Origin: Nageia nagi
Taxonomy: Eukaryota; Pinophyta
Direction of reading: 5' to 3'
Assembly (NCBI GenBank): GCA_050084985.1
Contig: JBITNC010000001.1
Coordinates: 82,956,001-83,020,000, forward strand
DNA length: 64,000 bases
Shown one piece after another: positions 24,950-36,433 of the stretch (the stretch's first letter is position 1; each line of letters begins with the position of its first letter). The translations under genes and the position numbers were made by a program. The notes beneath the pieces are model-generated. The model was not told the origin of the DNA. It saw nothing but the letters and a program-made list of their open reading frames with translations, and ran no database searches.

Positions 24950-26009
24950 GTAAATCTCATAAATAAATGGATTTCAAATGTATCAAAATCTAACATTGAA
25001 TTAGGAGCTAAGACTTGGATGCAAATCCTTACATGTTCTACTAGGCTTTCATGAAATTGTCTCAAAGTAATTTCTCCATTTTCAACCTTAAAAAGATTCA
25101 TGGTCTCATAAACATATTACATATGCTCTTCAATAATTTCACCTAAGTATCCATGAAATTCATTTATTCTCTTATGGATTTTAAGAGGGAACTTTGTTTA
25201 AAATGCCAGGTTTCTAAAATTTAACACATAGTACCTAGAATCCAATTATTTATATATGAGACTTCCTCTCCTAGTATTTTATTATATATTTTTTCCTTTA
25301 ATTTCCCCTAATTATTCATCATTAATACATTAATCATTCACACATTTTAGGTTTGAATCAATGATCACTTTTGAAATATTATCTTTGTGTGAAAAATATT
25401 GTTCAATGATTACACTTCTAGGTTAGCTCATAACTTCTAGAGTAGATTTATTTTAATTTCCATTTTTAACATAATTTGTTGATAGAATATAATAACCAAA
25501 TGTTTGTGGGTCATGATACATGTCATAGGTTGGATAGTAATATGTTAAATTTTGCATTGGCTAACATAAGGTTGATTTATATAAGTAACAACTTTCTCAT
25601 TAGGGTTTTCTTTTAAACAAGGTAATACCCCACCTTCTTTATTAAGCCTTTTTTTTTCTTTAAGAGGTATACAATCCTTAACCTAAAACTTAAGAATGAA
25701 AGCCTCTTATACTTGGTAAAAAAGTTTTAAACTTATTGTAGGTAAGTTGTTAATCCATATTTTTACCTCTCCAACTAAAGAATCATAAAATAGTCTCATA
25801 ACCATATCCTCATCCTTTATCTCATAAAAATTAGCCATTTTTATGAAATCATCATAATGTTCTTGACATGATTGATCATATCCCCCTTAAAAATTTGGTA
25901 GACTATCTAGTATTTCATCTGGTATAAGCTTGATAAATACAAATTCATTAACGTTTAAAGCTTTATACATATCAACCATCCGTTTTCTAGAGCCCACTTT
26001 GTATACCAT
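24950..26009 (-). pseudogene. gag-like remnant with two gag-domain-like segments (R5)
   Basis: Near 26000-25700 the minus strand encodes HYDDFIKMANFYEIKDEDM, then MRLFYDSLVGEVKIWINNLP. This matches the retrotransposon gag domain pattern (RLF..SL.G.A..W...LP). A second piece near 25200-24950 encodes FHGYLGEIIEEHM, MNLFKVENGEITLRQFHESL and VRICIQVLAP, which has the same outline. The two pieces may be a duplicated gag domain or parts of two elements. Stops occur in both. No adjacent pol was found. Confidence 0.5.
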
Positions 26010-26718
26010 AATAACAACATTTGAAAAATTCAACTCTATATATTCAAACTAAAATAATAACTAAATTAGTGACCAATACAAGAAAATTACCATGCTTCCT
26101 TATGTTATATCTTTTAATCCATGCAACAATAGTCTAAAATGCAAATTTTTCCACAAGAGAAATAAATTAAAGTTTCACCTTCTCTTGTATTTTTGTAGAA
26201 TTACTAGTACCAAAGATAGTATTATAATATTTTTTGAGTTCTTTCCTTAGTAGAGTGATTAATATATCATATATTTGCAATAGGGTATAGCTCTACAAGC
26301 TATCTCTCTCCATAGAAATGACATCAAAAACTATTTTGATAAAGATTAACACCCCTTTTAACAATGCTTTCAAATAAATGTCACTAAGTGCTAATCCTCG
26401 TAGGTATCAATAGGTATATATCTTTATCCATTTATAACCTCCATTTTAGGTAGTATAAATAATATGATAATGAAACTAGACCTATTGATCTATCAATCAG
26501 CTTGGGATTGTAACCCCTATTCGATCTCCATAGAATACAACATTTTAAGCTTTAAGATCATTAGTTTTTATTCAACCTAAAAGGGAAAGAATTATTTCTT
26601 AAAGAGAGAATGACTTGATACCTCTGACCAACATAAACCAAATAATATATTGATGCCTTATCCATTATATCACAAATTTTAACAAATATTAATAGAGAAT
26701 GAAGAATAACCAAAACAT
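26010..26718. other. AT-rich noncoding stretch
   Basis: No gene, RNA or clear repeat boundary seen. It probably belongs to the 5' part of R5. Confidence 0.35.
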
Positions 26719-27864
26719 ACTATGAAATTCATGTACTAAACAATGTAGAAGAAATGGTCATTCACTATTTGATACTTATAATAATAAGTAAAGCACATAT
26801 AACAACATATCACATATGCTCAAATAAATATAACAAAGGAAATTACCTTGAAATATTATAACCAAACATCATAAAATATTACATAAAATCTTAATACAAC
26901 ATTCGATATCTTCTTTGATTACAATTGTAGTAGATTACCCAAATAATGTGATAACCTCTATAAAAAATACTTCTACATCACCTACACTACTTGAGAGCTG
27001 GGTGCAAGATGAACTTGATCATTCTTCTATTGAATATTTCCTCAAAGTCCATATGATATATGCTTTATAAATAGTGGAGAAAAATACAAGGAAAAAATTG
27101 AACAAACTCAGAAAAATCCTAGACTAGATACCAAACAATTTAGCTAGCTTGACATATTGGTAAAAGATCTAGATCATTGCTTACTCCTCCTTCATATAGA
27201 TATTGCTGAGAAAATAATGATGAATATAAAGAACTACTTTGATTCCATTTATTACATTGACAAGTTATCTTGAATTAGTTTGATTTTTTTTACTATGAAA
27301 TTCATGTACTGAACAATGTAGAAGAAATGGTCATTCACTATTTGATACTTATAATAATAAGTAAAGCACATATAACAACATATCACATATGCTCAAATAA
27401 ATATAACAAAGGAAATTGCCTTGAAATATTATAACCAAACATCATAAAATATTACATAAAATCTTAATACAACATTCGATATCTTCTTTGATTACAATTG
27501 TAGTAGATTACCCAAATAATGTGATAACCTCTATAAAAAATACTTCTACATCACCTACACTACTTGAGAGCTGGGTGCAAGATGAACTTGATCATTCTTC
27601 TATTGAATATTTCCTAAAAGTCCTTATGATATATGCTTTATAAATAGTGGAGAAAAATACAAGGAAAAAATTGAACAAACTCAGAAAAATCCTAGACTAG
27701 ATACCAAACAATTTAGCTAGCTTGACATATTGGTAAAAGATCTAGATCATTGGTTACTCCTCCTTCATATAGATATTGCTGAGAAAATAATGATGAATAT
27801 AAAGAACTACTTTGATTCCATTTATTACATTGACAAGTTATCTTGAATTAGTTTGATTTTTTTT
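26719..27864. repeat. Tandem duplication, 573-bp unit, two nearly identical copies
   Basis: The unit starting ACTATGAAATTCATGTACT at 26719 restarts at 27292. I see only a handful of differences between the copies, for example TACTAAAC/TACTGAAC, CATTGCTT/CATTGGTT and CAAAGTCCAT/AAAAGTCCTT. Each copy contains a GCTTTATAAATAGTGG stretch resembling a TATA box. The near identity makes this one of the youngest changes in the window. Confidence 0.93.
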
Positions 27865-28839
27865 AAAGTAGTGGGAGTCGAGAAGATTAATCTGGGTAGA
27901 AACATATGTGATTTTTCTCAAATATCTCTTATTATTAGATGCCAATTATCATTCAAAATCATTCTTATTATAAATATACTACATGTATCAAATAATATGC
28001 ACTTTTATTAATAACTAACTTAATTACCCACTAATTTCATGTCTATCCTATATGAAAAGTATTTACCCAATGATTAACAATACCATCTAACATAAAGCAA
28101 CTTTACCTGACAAAAAAATAATGCTATTTGATAGAAACAAGTCTTACATGACAAATATTAATGTTATTAGATGGTAGAAAGACTTATAAAATAGTGTTGA
28201 ATTTTATCTGACATATATCAACCTTAATTGATGAGTTAAAGTCCTATTCGATGGCATGTATTCTTACCCAATAGCAAATGAACTTATCTAATAAAGATAA
28301 ACCTTATTTGATGAGTGTTAGTATTAATTGATGAGAGCTTAACCAACATCATTTACAAACTTCTAAGGATAAAATATTTCACCTTATTATTTGATCATTA
28401 ATGGGAAAAATATTTTTGGGTAAAGAAAACAAGATGAGTATGATCTTTTTTCATAAGGCTCATCTTATTAGCTTCCCTCTATACTTTGAGAATATCTACT
28501 TTATTTTATTTGTAACAAATAACTTTTAATTCTAAGTTTGATTGATTGATTTATGCATGAATTGAAGTACTTAATCTCTCAAAATTCTTACTTGATATAA
28601 AAAATCTTTTTCTAATATGAAAGGAGTGTATCCAATGATGTAACTACTTATCTAACCAATGAAACTTTTATCTAATACTTTTAACTCTTATTTGATACTT
28701 TAGAAACTATTCCATCCCATGATTGGATTATCTAACTTAATTTTACTTATTTGGATGCTCTAAAGTTTTTGTAGTATATAGCTAATATAAAAACCTTTTT
28801 GATGCTTCAAAAATAAGAAAAAATAGATCAATATTTTAA
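27865..28839. repeat. Degenerate short-period repeat region
   Basis: Phrases of the type TTATCTGACA/TTATTTGATG/CTTATCTAAT recur irregularly between about 28080 and 28750. It looks like an eroded minisatellite. No gene seen. Confidence 0.4.
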
Positions 28840-29830
28840 AAGATACAACTTTTTGAAGTTGACTGATTGGGTAAGCCTCTTCTACATAGGGTAAGCTATA
28901 TCTAACCACAAACATTTTAACTAGTATACTTTTGCTATCTGAAATACTTTGAAATTTATATAGTATATTATTTGCTTCAATCTTTACCCTTTTAAAAGAA
29001 TTAGGTTATACAGACTCATATTTTAGGAGATATTATGTTTTGAAGTTGACTATACAAAATAACTCTGAATCCCATTGAATAAGCATTATTTATATTAGGT
29101 AAGCATTTTTAGTAATCAATATATTGCTAAATAAATTGAAAATTGGAATACATATTCTTTACTAAATTATTAACCATTTATAAAAAGAATGAACTAATTT
29201 GAAATTATATTTTTGTAGATATATCTGTCTAAAGTTGAATATACAAAATAACATCTAAATCCCATGGGGTAAGCATCATTTGTGTCAGGTAATCATTTCT
29301 AGTGGGTTAAAATACAACAAAAGAGCTAAAAATTGGACCACATTATTTACTTCATATTTAACAATATACAAAGAGAATCATGTCAAATGGAGTTGTATTT
29401 TGGAAGATATGACCATCTAAAGTTGAATATGTAAACTAACAACTCAATCCTATCAAGTAAGTATCATCTCTGTTGGGTAAGAATTTTCAATGGGTTAAAC
29501 TACTCCAAATGAGCTAATAATTGAATCAGATATTCTTTAATTTATTATAAATCATTTGCAAAAAGAATCAGGTCAAATAAAGTTGTAGTCTAGGAGATAC
29601 AACATTTTGAATTTGATTGAATTAAGTTATATCATCTAATCCATGCAAAAGTTATCCAACCAAACTTATCAAAACTACTCCAAATTGATTGAAATTTATA
29701 TTAAACATTGTAAAGGCCAATACCAAACCATGGTACAAATTTAAGATCATTCTAGTTTATGAATTAAGAGATATAATCATTTAAAATTGATTGAATTTTA
29801 CATAAAAATCAACTTCAACCCTACTAAGTA
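28840..29830. repeat. Degenerate tandem repeat, about 188-bp unit, five to six copies
   Basis: The block TTTGAAGTTGACT or TCTAAAGTTGAATAT recurs near 28855, 29042, 29231, 29419, 29609 and 29783. Each is followed by a phrase like CCCAT(G/T)GGGTAAGCAT and GGTAAGCATTT. Steps are about 187-190 bp, the last shorter. Divergence between units is high. Unit length is close to that of plant satellites and of the unrelated 190-bp repeat in the R2/R3 3' UTRs. Confidence 0.75.
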
Positions 29831-30046
29831 AACTTTGATCTTGTTAAGAAAATCTAAGCTGATATAATAAACCATTTCTATATGAATTAATAGTTTAACC
29901 ATAATTATTTGATATCATCATACAGTTTCTTCATTCAATTTGATACTTAGGCTTACTCATTCTCTCCAAACATGAGTTGATCATTTATAACCAAGGGAAT
30001 AATCAAGTAATAACCTCTTATGACATACTTTTTCTTTGAAAAATTA

Positions 30047-30059
30047 GGGGGGGGGGGGG
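30047..30059 (+). repeat. Poly-G tract (13 G)
   Basis: An uninterrupted G run in very AT-rich surroundings (AAATTA before, TATAGTTGGG after). An 11-G run lies at 15925-15935. Confidence 0.95.
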
Positions 30060-30830
30060 TATAGTTGGGTTCCAAAAGTCACATGGCTCAGGATAAAAAT
30101 TTATAGTACAATTATCATATTGGTTAGATCTATTCTTATTTTTTCTAGATTTGAATTCTTGTTTTATCTAGATTCAATATTAGTTTCATTTTAAATATAT
30201 AGCTTTTAGATTATTCAATCATTTATTTGATGAAGGTAAAATAAGATTTTCTTATCTTGCTCATTCATTACTTTTTGATGATCATATTATGATTTTAGTA
30301 TTCGTAATTCAAATTCATATGTAAGTCAACCTTAAACCACTAAAGATAATTTATTATACTTATCCTTGAAGGATGTATGATTATATTATGATAATTCTAA
30401 TAATATTATGATTATTCTAGTCCTTATGGTACTTGTATGAAGAATACCCATCATGGGGATTCCATGATAATTTTTCAAACCTTATAGTATCTAGGTAATA
30501 AAGAGTATTCTTCATGGAGATCCCATGATTATTATCTAAATATTATAATATTAAGTACTCAATTTTTCCATCCCTTTTATACTTGGTGCATTAAGTGCTC
30601 AATAGTTCTTTTGATTATTATAACCCTTTTTGTAGTTGGGGAAATAAGTACTTGATTATTCTTACAAATGATACATATTCTTTTGGAATATGGCTTATGA
30701 ATAATAGAGAATAAAGATATTTATTATCAATCCTTTAAGGGAGATATTTCCATATTTTACATTTTGATGGTTTTATATGTTAGCAAAATAACCTTGATAA
30801 TCTCTTGGTTAATAGAGCTTGTTGTTATCA

Positions 30831-30927
<97 letters not shown>

Positions 30928-31431
30928 TTGGTTGAAATTCATTCCAAGCTTTAATATGATGATTACTATATGTATTTCATAGCACTAACCTTTTTTAAAA
31001 CTCATACTAAATATTATTATATACTTCAAAATAAATTTTATATGATGTTATCTTTGTGAAATTCATATGAAGCTTTATTATGTCAATTTTATCTTTGAGC
31101 TAATAATGATATATCATATATGATTCTTTGTATGAATATAGTTATTTTATGCCTATTGTAGGAATTCCTTGATGATCCTAAAGAGTAGGATATATTCTTA
31201 TTGATCCTCCTTGATAGGGAAAGCATATTCTTTTCCCTATTTGTTTCCATTTGGTGATGTCTTCATTACCAAAACCAAAAAGAGGGCTCAAGAAATCATT
31301 TATTACAAAAATATGGAACTCCAAGCTTAAATCACTATGTTGGTTAGTTAAAGGAGTATTATTTTCATTCTTTATCATTTCAATTGGATTATATAGTTAG
31401 TTCCACCATAACATACAAAAAGGAGGACATT
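30060..31431 (+). other. Probable 3' UTR of a plus-strand LTR element
   Basis: No intact gene. Loosely repeated phrases (CATCATGGGGATTCCATGAT, then CTTCATGGAGATCCCATGAT about 70 bp on) and the (AC)n tract lie here. It ends in a purine-rich AAAAAGGAGGACATT just before a TG-starting LTR candidate, as a polypurine tract would. Confidence 0.4.
30834..30924. repeat. (AC)n microsatellite, 91 bp
   Basis: Perfect AC dinucleotide run of about 45 units. An open frame through it (poly Thr-His) is an artefact. Confidence 0.99.
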
Positions 31432-32396
31432 TGTAAACACCTAAATTTGATTTTTGATTTATTAAAAATTATATTTTAGGTATCTAAAATAAATTATTGA
31501 TTAATGTACTTTATGAATAGATTTGAGAGATTATTGTATTTATTAGATTAATATAATTTGTTATCTCACTCCTTGATCTATTTTATGATGTGAGGTCCAA
31601 GGACCACTAACTGAGGTATCTTATCCAAGTAGGGAACTCAAATATATAAAGAAGAATATAATATTGAGATAACTATCAAATATTAATAGTCCATACTATA
31701 TACATTATGTAATTCTCATTATTGGATATGAACAATAGTTCTTACCACTATTTATAAATTTTGAATTTGTACCCTATTACTATTACCACCTTCATACCTT
31801 CAAATTCATAGCTAGATTAGGTCTTATTATAGGTGAATTTTGTAACTAATATCTAGTTTGGATCTTATTCCTTTGACTACATTGTGAGATATCACATTAT
31901 CTCTAATTTTCATATCATATAGATCTATACCATTCACATGAAGAATGATGGTTCAAAATTTAAAACAACAGCATTATTACCCTCTTCAAGCTATATTTAA
32001 CTTATGTTTTATAAAATAGGTAAGAATGAAATTTTTGTATATCTATTTTGAATTAGGATTTGATAGTGTTCAAGGTTTGATCTAGTAGGTAGGCTGCATT
32101 GTTAATTATTTTCAATTTTCTTTATGCCCTAGTTGTTATTTAATTATGTTATTATTTTTTATATTATATATTATTTTATTAATTTAAATATAATATTTTA
32201 TTTAAGTAAAATCAATTTCTAATATTTATAATTTTTATTGTAATTATAAATGAGAAGAATATATGATTCAAGATGAATGTACTTATGGCTTTATAACTAG
32301 TCAATACAAATCAACCATTCAATATTAGGGTTTATACTTAATTATTGTTATTAACCTTAATTTATATTCTATATAAAATCTTATATTCATCATTAC
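31432..32396 (+). repeat. Probable plus-oriented LTR (right end uncertain)
   Basis: It starts TGTAAACACCTAAA after a purine-rich tract. The start and the following AAAATAAATTATT resemble the minus-strand LTR-a family (TGTAGACACCTAAAAA), and a TATATAAAG-like box lies near 31655. The right end is set tentatively at CATTACA. No partner LTR was found in the window. Confidence 0.4.
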
Positions 32397-33598
32397 AGTT
32401 TGCTAGTTTTATGCAATGCATTGAATCAATTTCCATGAAAAATGAAGATCTAGATATGGTTATCAAATTTCTAAAGGTGTTAATTATAAGATTTATATTT
32501 AGAATGGTACTATTTTGATAGATAATTCTCTAACTTTAATAACTATTAGATTCAATAACTTTGTAATAAAATAAATGATATACTTCAAATATTAATATAT
32601 TTATTACCTTTACGAATAATAATTTTACTAAGAAGATTAATGAGGACTCAGTAAAAAAAATTATAACATTAGCACAAATATTTGAATCAAGATTTATGAG
32701 GTGATCAAATCACTCCTAGGGAGATAGAGATACTTCTGCTTATATATTGATAATGGAAAATAAGTATTATTATATAGTCATTTAGGGCTTTTAACTATGT
32801 AACTCTTATGTAATATGAGATGCTTGAACCTATATCAATGAAATATAAAATAAATAAACTCCTTTACTTCGAAGAATAAAGATAAAAATATTTTAATATA
32901 TTTTGAATACACTAAGATATTATGTAAAGATAGTTTTCTAGGAAATAAATTATACCCCAATCTAGTTGATAATATGCTATCTAGTGTTCAAATAGGATAA
33001 AGATAAATAAAACCTAGAAAATAATTAAAAAATAACTCATTTTATAGTAGTCTACTTAAAATCATTTCATGTTAGGAGAACAACTCATATATGTTAATAG
33101 CCATTAATTATTGAACATTATCTCTTCTTTTCAATAGATAACATGTTAGAATATTTTCTTGGATTGTAGATAACTAAGTAAAATCTATATCATATGTATA
33201 TAAGACATTACTTTCTATGTATATACAAGAAAAAGAGAAAGTATAACATAAAAGAGGGCAATATAAATTTTAAAATTATGATTGTTTGATACGGCAAAGA
33301 TCTATGAAAAACATCTAAACTATGTTGATATGAAATATAACTATGTGTGTTAATATATGCTATTGATGAAATGTTAAAAATAATAAACAATAATATAGTT
33401 AAATTCAAATATTTGAATTTGGAAGAAAAATCATTAATATAATAACTCATTTATAAAAATCAAGCATATATCCAAGTTGATAGCAAAATCCATCTTGATA
33501 TCTAAATAAAAGATTACTTAATTGGAATGGATCATAATGAAAAGTAAATTAAATAAAATAATAAATCATTTATTTATGAATAAACAAGTACCCTATTC
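32397..33598. other. AT-rich intergenic stretch
   Basis: No gene or repeat structure that I can support. A minus-strand open stretch at 33450-33208 is low complexity. Confidence 0.4.
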
Positions 33599-33601
33599 CT
33601 T

Positions 33602-34674
33602 CACTATTACCAAAAGGCTGATTTGCATCCTTTTTGGGTCTTCAAATATGAAAAAAGAAAATTGATATTAATTTGGGTTGTCCCATGTCGACAAGCATCG
33701 TTTTAATTTTTTTTTCACTTTTTTCAAGGTAAAAATTGATGTAAATTCTAATGCAAAATTTGCATTGCATTTTACTAATAGAAAATAAAATACATTTTAC
33801 CTATTCATAAATTGACCAATTGATGACTCATATTCATTTCATCCTCCATCCATACCAAAAGTGATTATTCAATACTCAAATACCCTCTCCTATCTATATA
33901 TTTCAACAAACCCTCCCTATAATCCCCGCATTTCATAAACTTTAGCTAATTTTTTTCCTTACATTTTAGGTTTTGATTGTAGCTATTGTGCCCAAAGCAA
34001 AGAAGAAGCCCATAGAGAATAAGCCCATAAAAAACAAGCTGCAGAGAAATTTGTAGTTTTAAAAAAGAAAACTCCTTCAAAGGCTGACAAAGATGCAAGC
34101 AACAATAACATTAAAAACCTTGTTGTATTATTTAGAAAAAATATATACAATAAATTTAAATTTTTAAAACATAAACACTAACCCCATTCTTGAATTGGTT
34201 TAATGGACCTATGTCATTTCCCTAAAGACCTAATAAAAATGATGTATCTTGAAGAGGTTGTAACTTTTGATTTGGATATCATTTTGAGTTCATTTTTTTA
34301 AAAATTGCATAGGATTAAAAGATATACAATTCTATGATATTTTCTTTTGAAAATTGATGCAAAAACTAATGCAAAATCTGACTCAAAATCCAATGCAAAA
34401 TTTAAAATTTAGACGTAAAAATAGATGCAAATTTTAAAATTTTGACATAAAAATCGATGCAAAAAGGATGTAAATTCTAAAAAAATTGATACAAAAACCA
34501 ATGTAAAATTTGCAATCCAATGCAAATTTTGCTGCAAAAATCCAATGCAATAAAGGATGCAAAAATTTCTATGTTGGTTGCATCGAAATTTATGTCAATT
34601 TTTGATGTTGAAGTTAAAAAAAAATATATATTTGAATGCAAAAAAGGATGCAAATTAGGATTTATTTAGTAGTG
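33602..34674. mobile_element. Non-autonomous CACTA (En/Spm-type) element, 1073 bp
   Basis: The left end reads CACTATTACC and the right end TTTAGTAGTG, i.e. CACTACTAAA inverted. The first 34 bases of both ends align with about 26 matches, including a shared ATTTGCATCCTTTTT block. CTT flanks both ends (33599-33601 and 34675-34677), the 3-bp duplication expected for this superfamily. Subterminal sequence is full of GATGCAAA-type direct and inverted short repeats, also typical. Internally a lysine-rich fragment (PKAKKKPIENK, then KKKTPSKADKDASN after a one-base shift) near 33990-34120 may be captured or ancestral coding sequence. No transposase is present. Confidence 0.8.
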
Positions 34675-35271
34675 CTTATATAATGAAAGAAGTAGCTTGA
34701 AAGTTTTCCTTCTTGCTACACTTAAATAATTCAAAAGCACTTTAGAATTTCTAGTAATTGAAAACTTTGATTATTTAGAGAGTTATTTGAGCATCATTTA
34801 TCTAAACCTTAAGAATATTTGAAGAATTAAAATTATATTTATGAATATATAACCAACTCTAATATCCATCTCTCTCTCACTCATTACAAACTAAATCCTC
34901 TAGAGTTTTAATATAAGTTTCATAATAGGAATACTTAAAAAAAAATCATCTAGAATAATGAGTGAAGTAGATGATATTGAATAGAAAAGAAGAACCAAAT
35001 ATTGTTTTTAATATTTGATAAAAGGATAAGAAGCTATACGTATCTAAAAGCATCTTATCAAAAGCACCATCTCATGAAAAAAGAGAATTCAATTCTTTAA
35101 AAAATTAAGTACTCATGATCCACATGAGTTTTATATAGCTAAAAGGTAAAGTATAGTTAAAGATATTGAAAAATCATACATTTAATATATATCAATGTTC
35201 ATATTTAGAAATCTCAAGTTATTTCAAATATGCATGATACTTGTATTAGAGATACTTTATTTTTTATTTTT

Positions 35272-35930
35272 CTAGGTAAATTTTAAGTTAGATTTTTTAG
35301 CTTACAATAACTTAAAACTATGCTATGGAAGATCATAAATAAGATTATTCAAGATATGCAAACTCTTAGTGTTTATCCTTATTGTGAAATTTTATAAACA
35401 TCTTTATAAAATGATTACTATTTAACCTCTTCAATATATGTGGATAAAAATTGAATATGATTATAGACATTTTTATCTTTTACTTTTGATTATTTTTAAT
35501 ATTGAAGTTAATATGTACTCTTTATGTTGATTCTAGTTATAAATATATAATTATGTCGATTAAACTTATTTCCCTTAATTGTTGTTTATGATTTATTTAG
35601 AGGTTGATAATTATCTAAGATTAAATTAACATTGAAGTATCTTTTGAGATAAATTAAACTCCAAAAGATCATTTCCATTTTTTGAGATAAATTTTAAGAT
35701 AATTTAGAATTTTTAACTTACAATAACTTAAAAGTATGCTATAGAAGAACATAATAAAACTATTGAAGAGGTCCAAACTCTTAAAAGTTTATCCTGCAAT
35801 TTAATAAACATCTTTAAGAAGAGGTTACTATTTGACCTCTTCAATATCTATGGATGGGATTTGAAGATGATTACGAATAGTATTTACCTTTTACTTTTGA
35901 TTGTTTTTAAATTGAAGTTAATATGATATT
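35272..35930. repeat. Imperfect direct repeat, two copies about 411 bp apart
   Basis: Segments 35272-35520 and about 35683-35930 align: TACAATAACTTAAAA, TATGCTAT, CATCTTTA, ACCTCTTCAATAT and TTTACTTTTGATT occur in the same order in both. It lies upstream of RPN8. Nature unknown, possibly part of an unrecognised element. Confidence 0.75.
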
Positions 35931-36019
35931 ATTGTTCATTTACAATCATTTATTACCATGACAGTTGCTTAATTGAGGTTATTAGTAACGGATAGTCATT
36001 TGCCTAACTAATTCAACAT

Positions 36020-36037
36020 CCCCTCTTCTGCGAGGGG
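36020..36037. other. Short GC-rich hairpin in CpG-retaining 5' region of RPN8
   Basis: CCCCTC and GAGGGG form a perfect 6-bp stem with a 6-base loop. It lies in the only part of this side of the window with several CpGs (36030, 36062-36072, 36092, 36138). A role is not implied. Confidence 0.4.
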
Positions 36038-36342
36038 AATACTTCAACTCTTGTCTTTAAAACCGCTTTCGAGGGCTAGAACTTTATAGAACGATGGGAC
36101 TTTCAAAATTTAGTTACAGTCTTGGTGAGCACATAATTTCGTATGGGGCATTAAATCAGTAACAGTAATGATCTCCTAGGGTTAAATTCTATTTTATAAA
36201 ATGCAATAACTACTTCAACATAGTGGTTTCAATTTGAGTATCTTCTTTCAACTGCTTCTTGTAGAAATCTGTATAGGAATAGAAGTTATTCATGGAAGTT
36301 GTTTTCAAACAATAGAATGAACCGTTTTGTTTCACCCCAAGA

Positions 36343-36348
36343 TATAAA
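36343..36348 (+). promoter_or_regulatory. TATA-like box of RPN8
   Basis: TATAAA lies 86 bases before the RPN8 start codon in a CpG-retaining stretch. It would give a short 5' UTR of about 55 nt. Prediction by position and sequence only. Confidence 0.4.
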
Positions 36349-36433
36349 GCTCATGAAACCAGATTTTAGTCTAAAAGAATATCAAAGCAACGGTCCACAT
36401 TCAAAGAGGCCCAAAAGCTTTTAAACACAGATA

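Noticed and set aside
30764-30982. 72-codon open frame with poly Thr-His
   Set aside because: It is the (AC)n microsatellite read in one frame.
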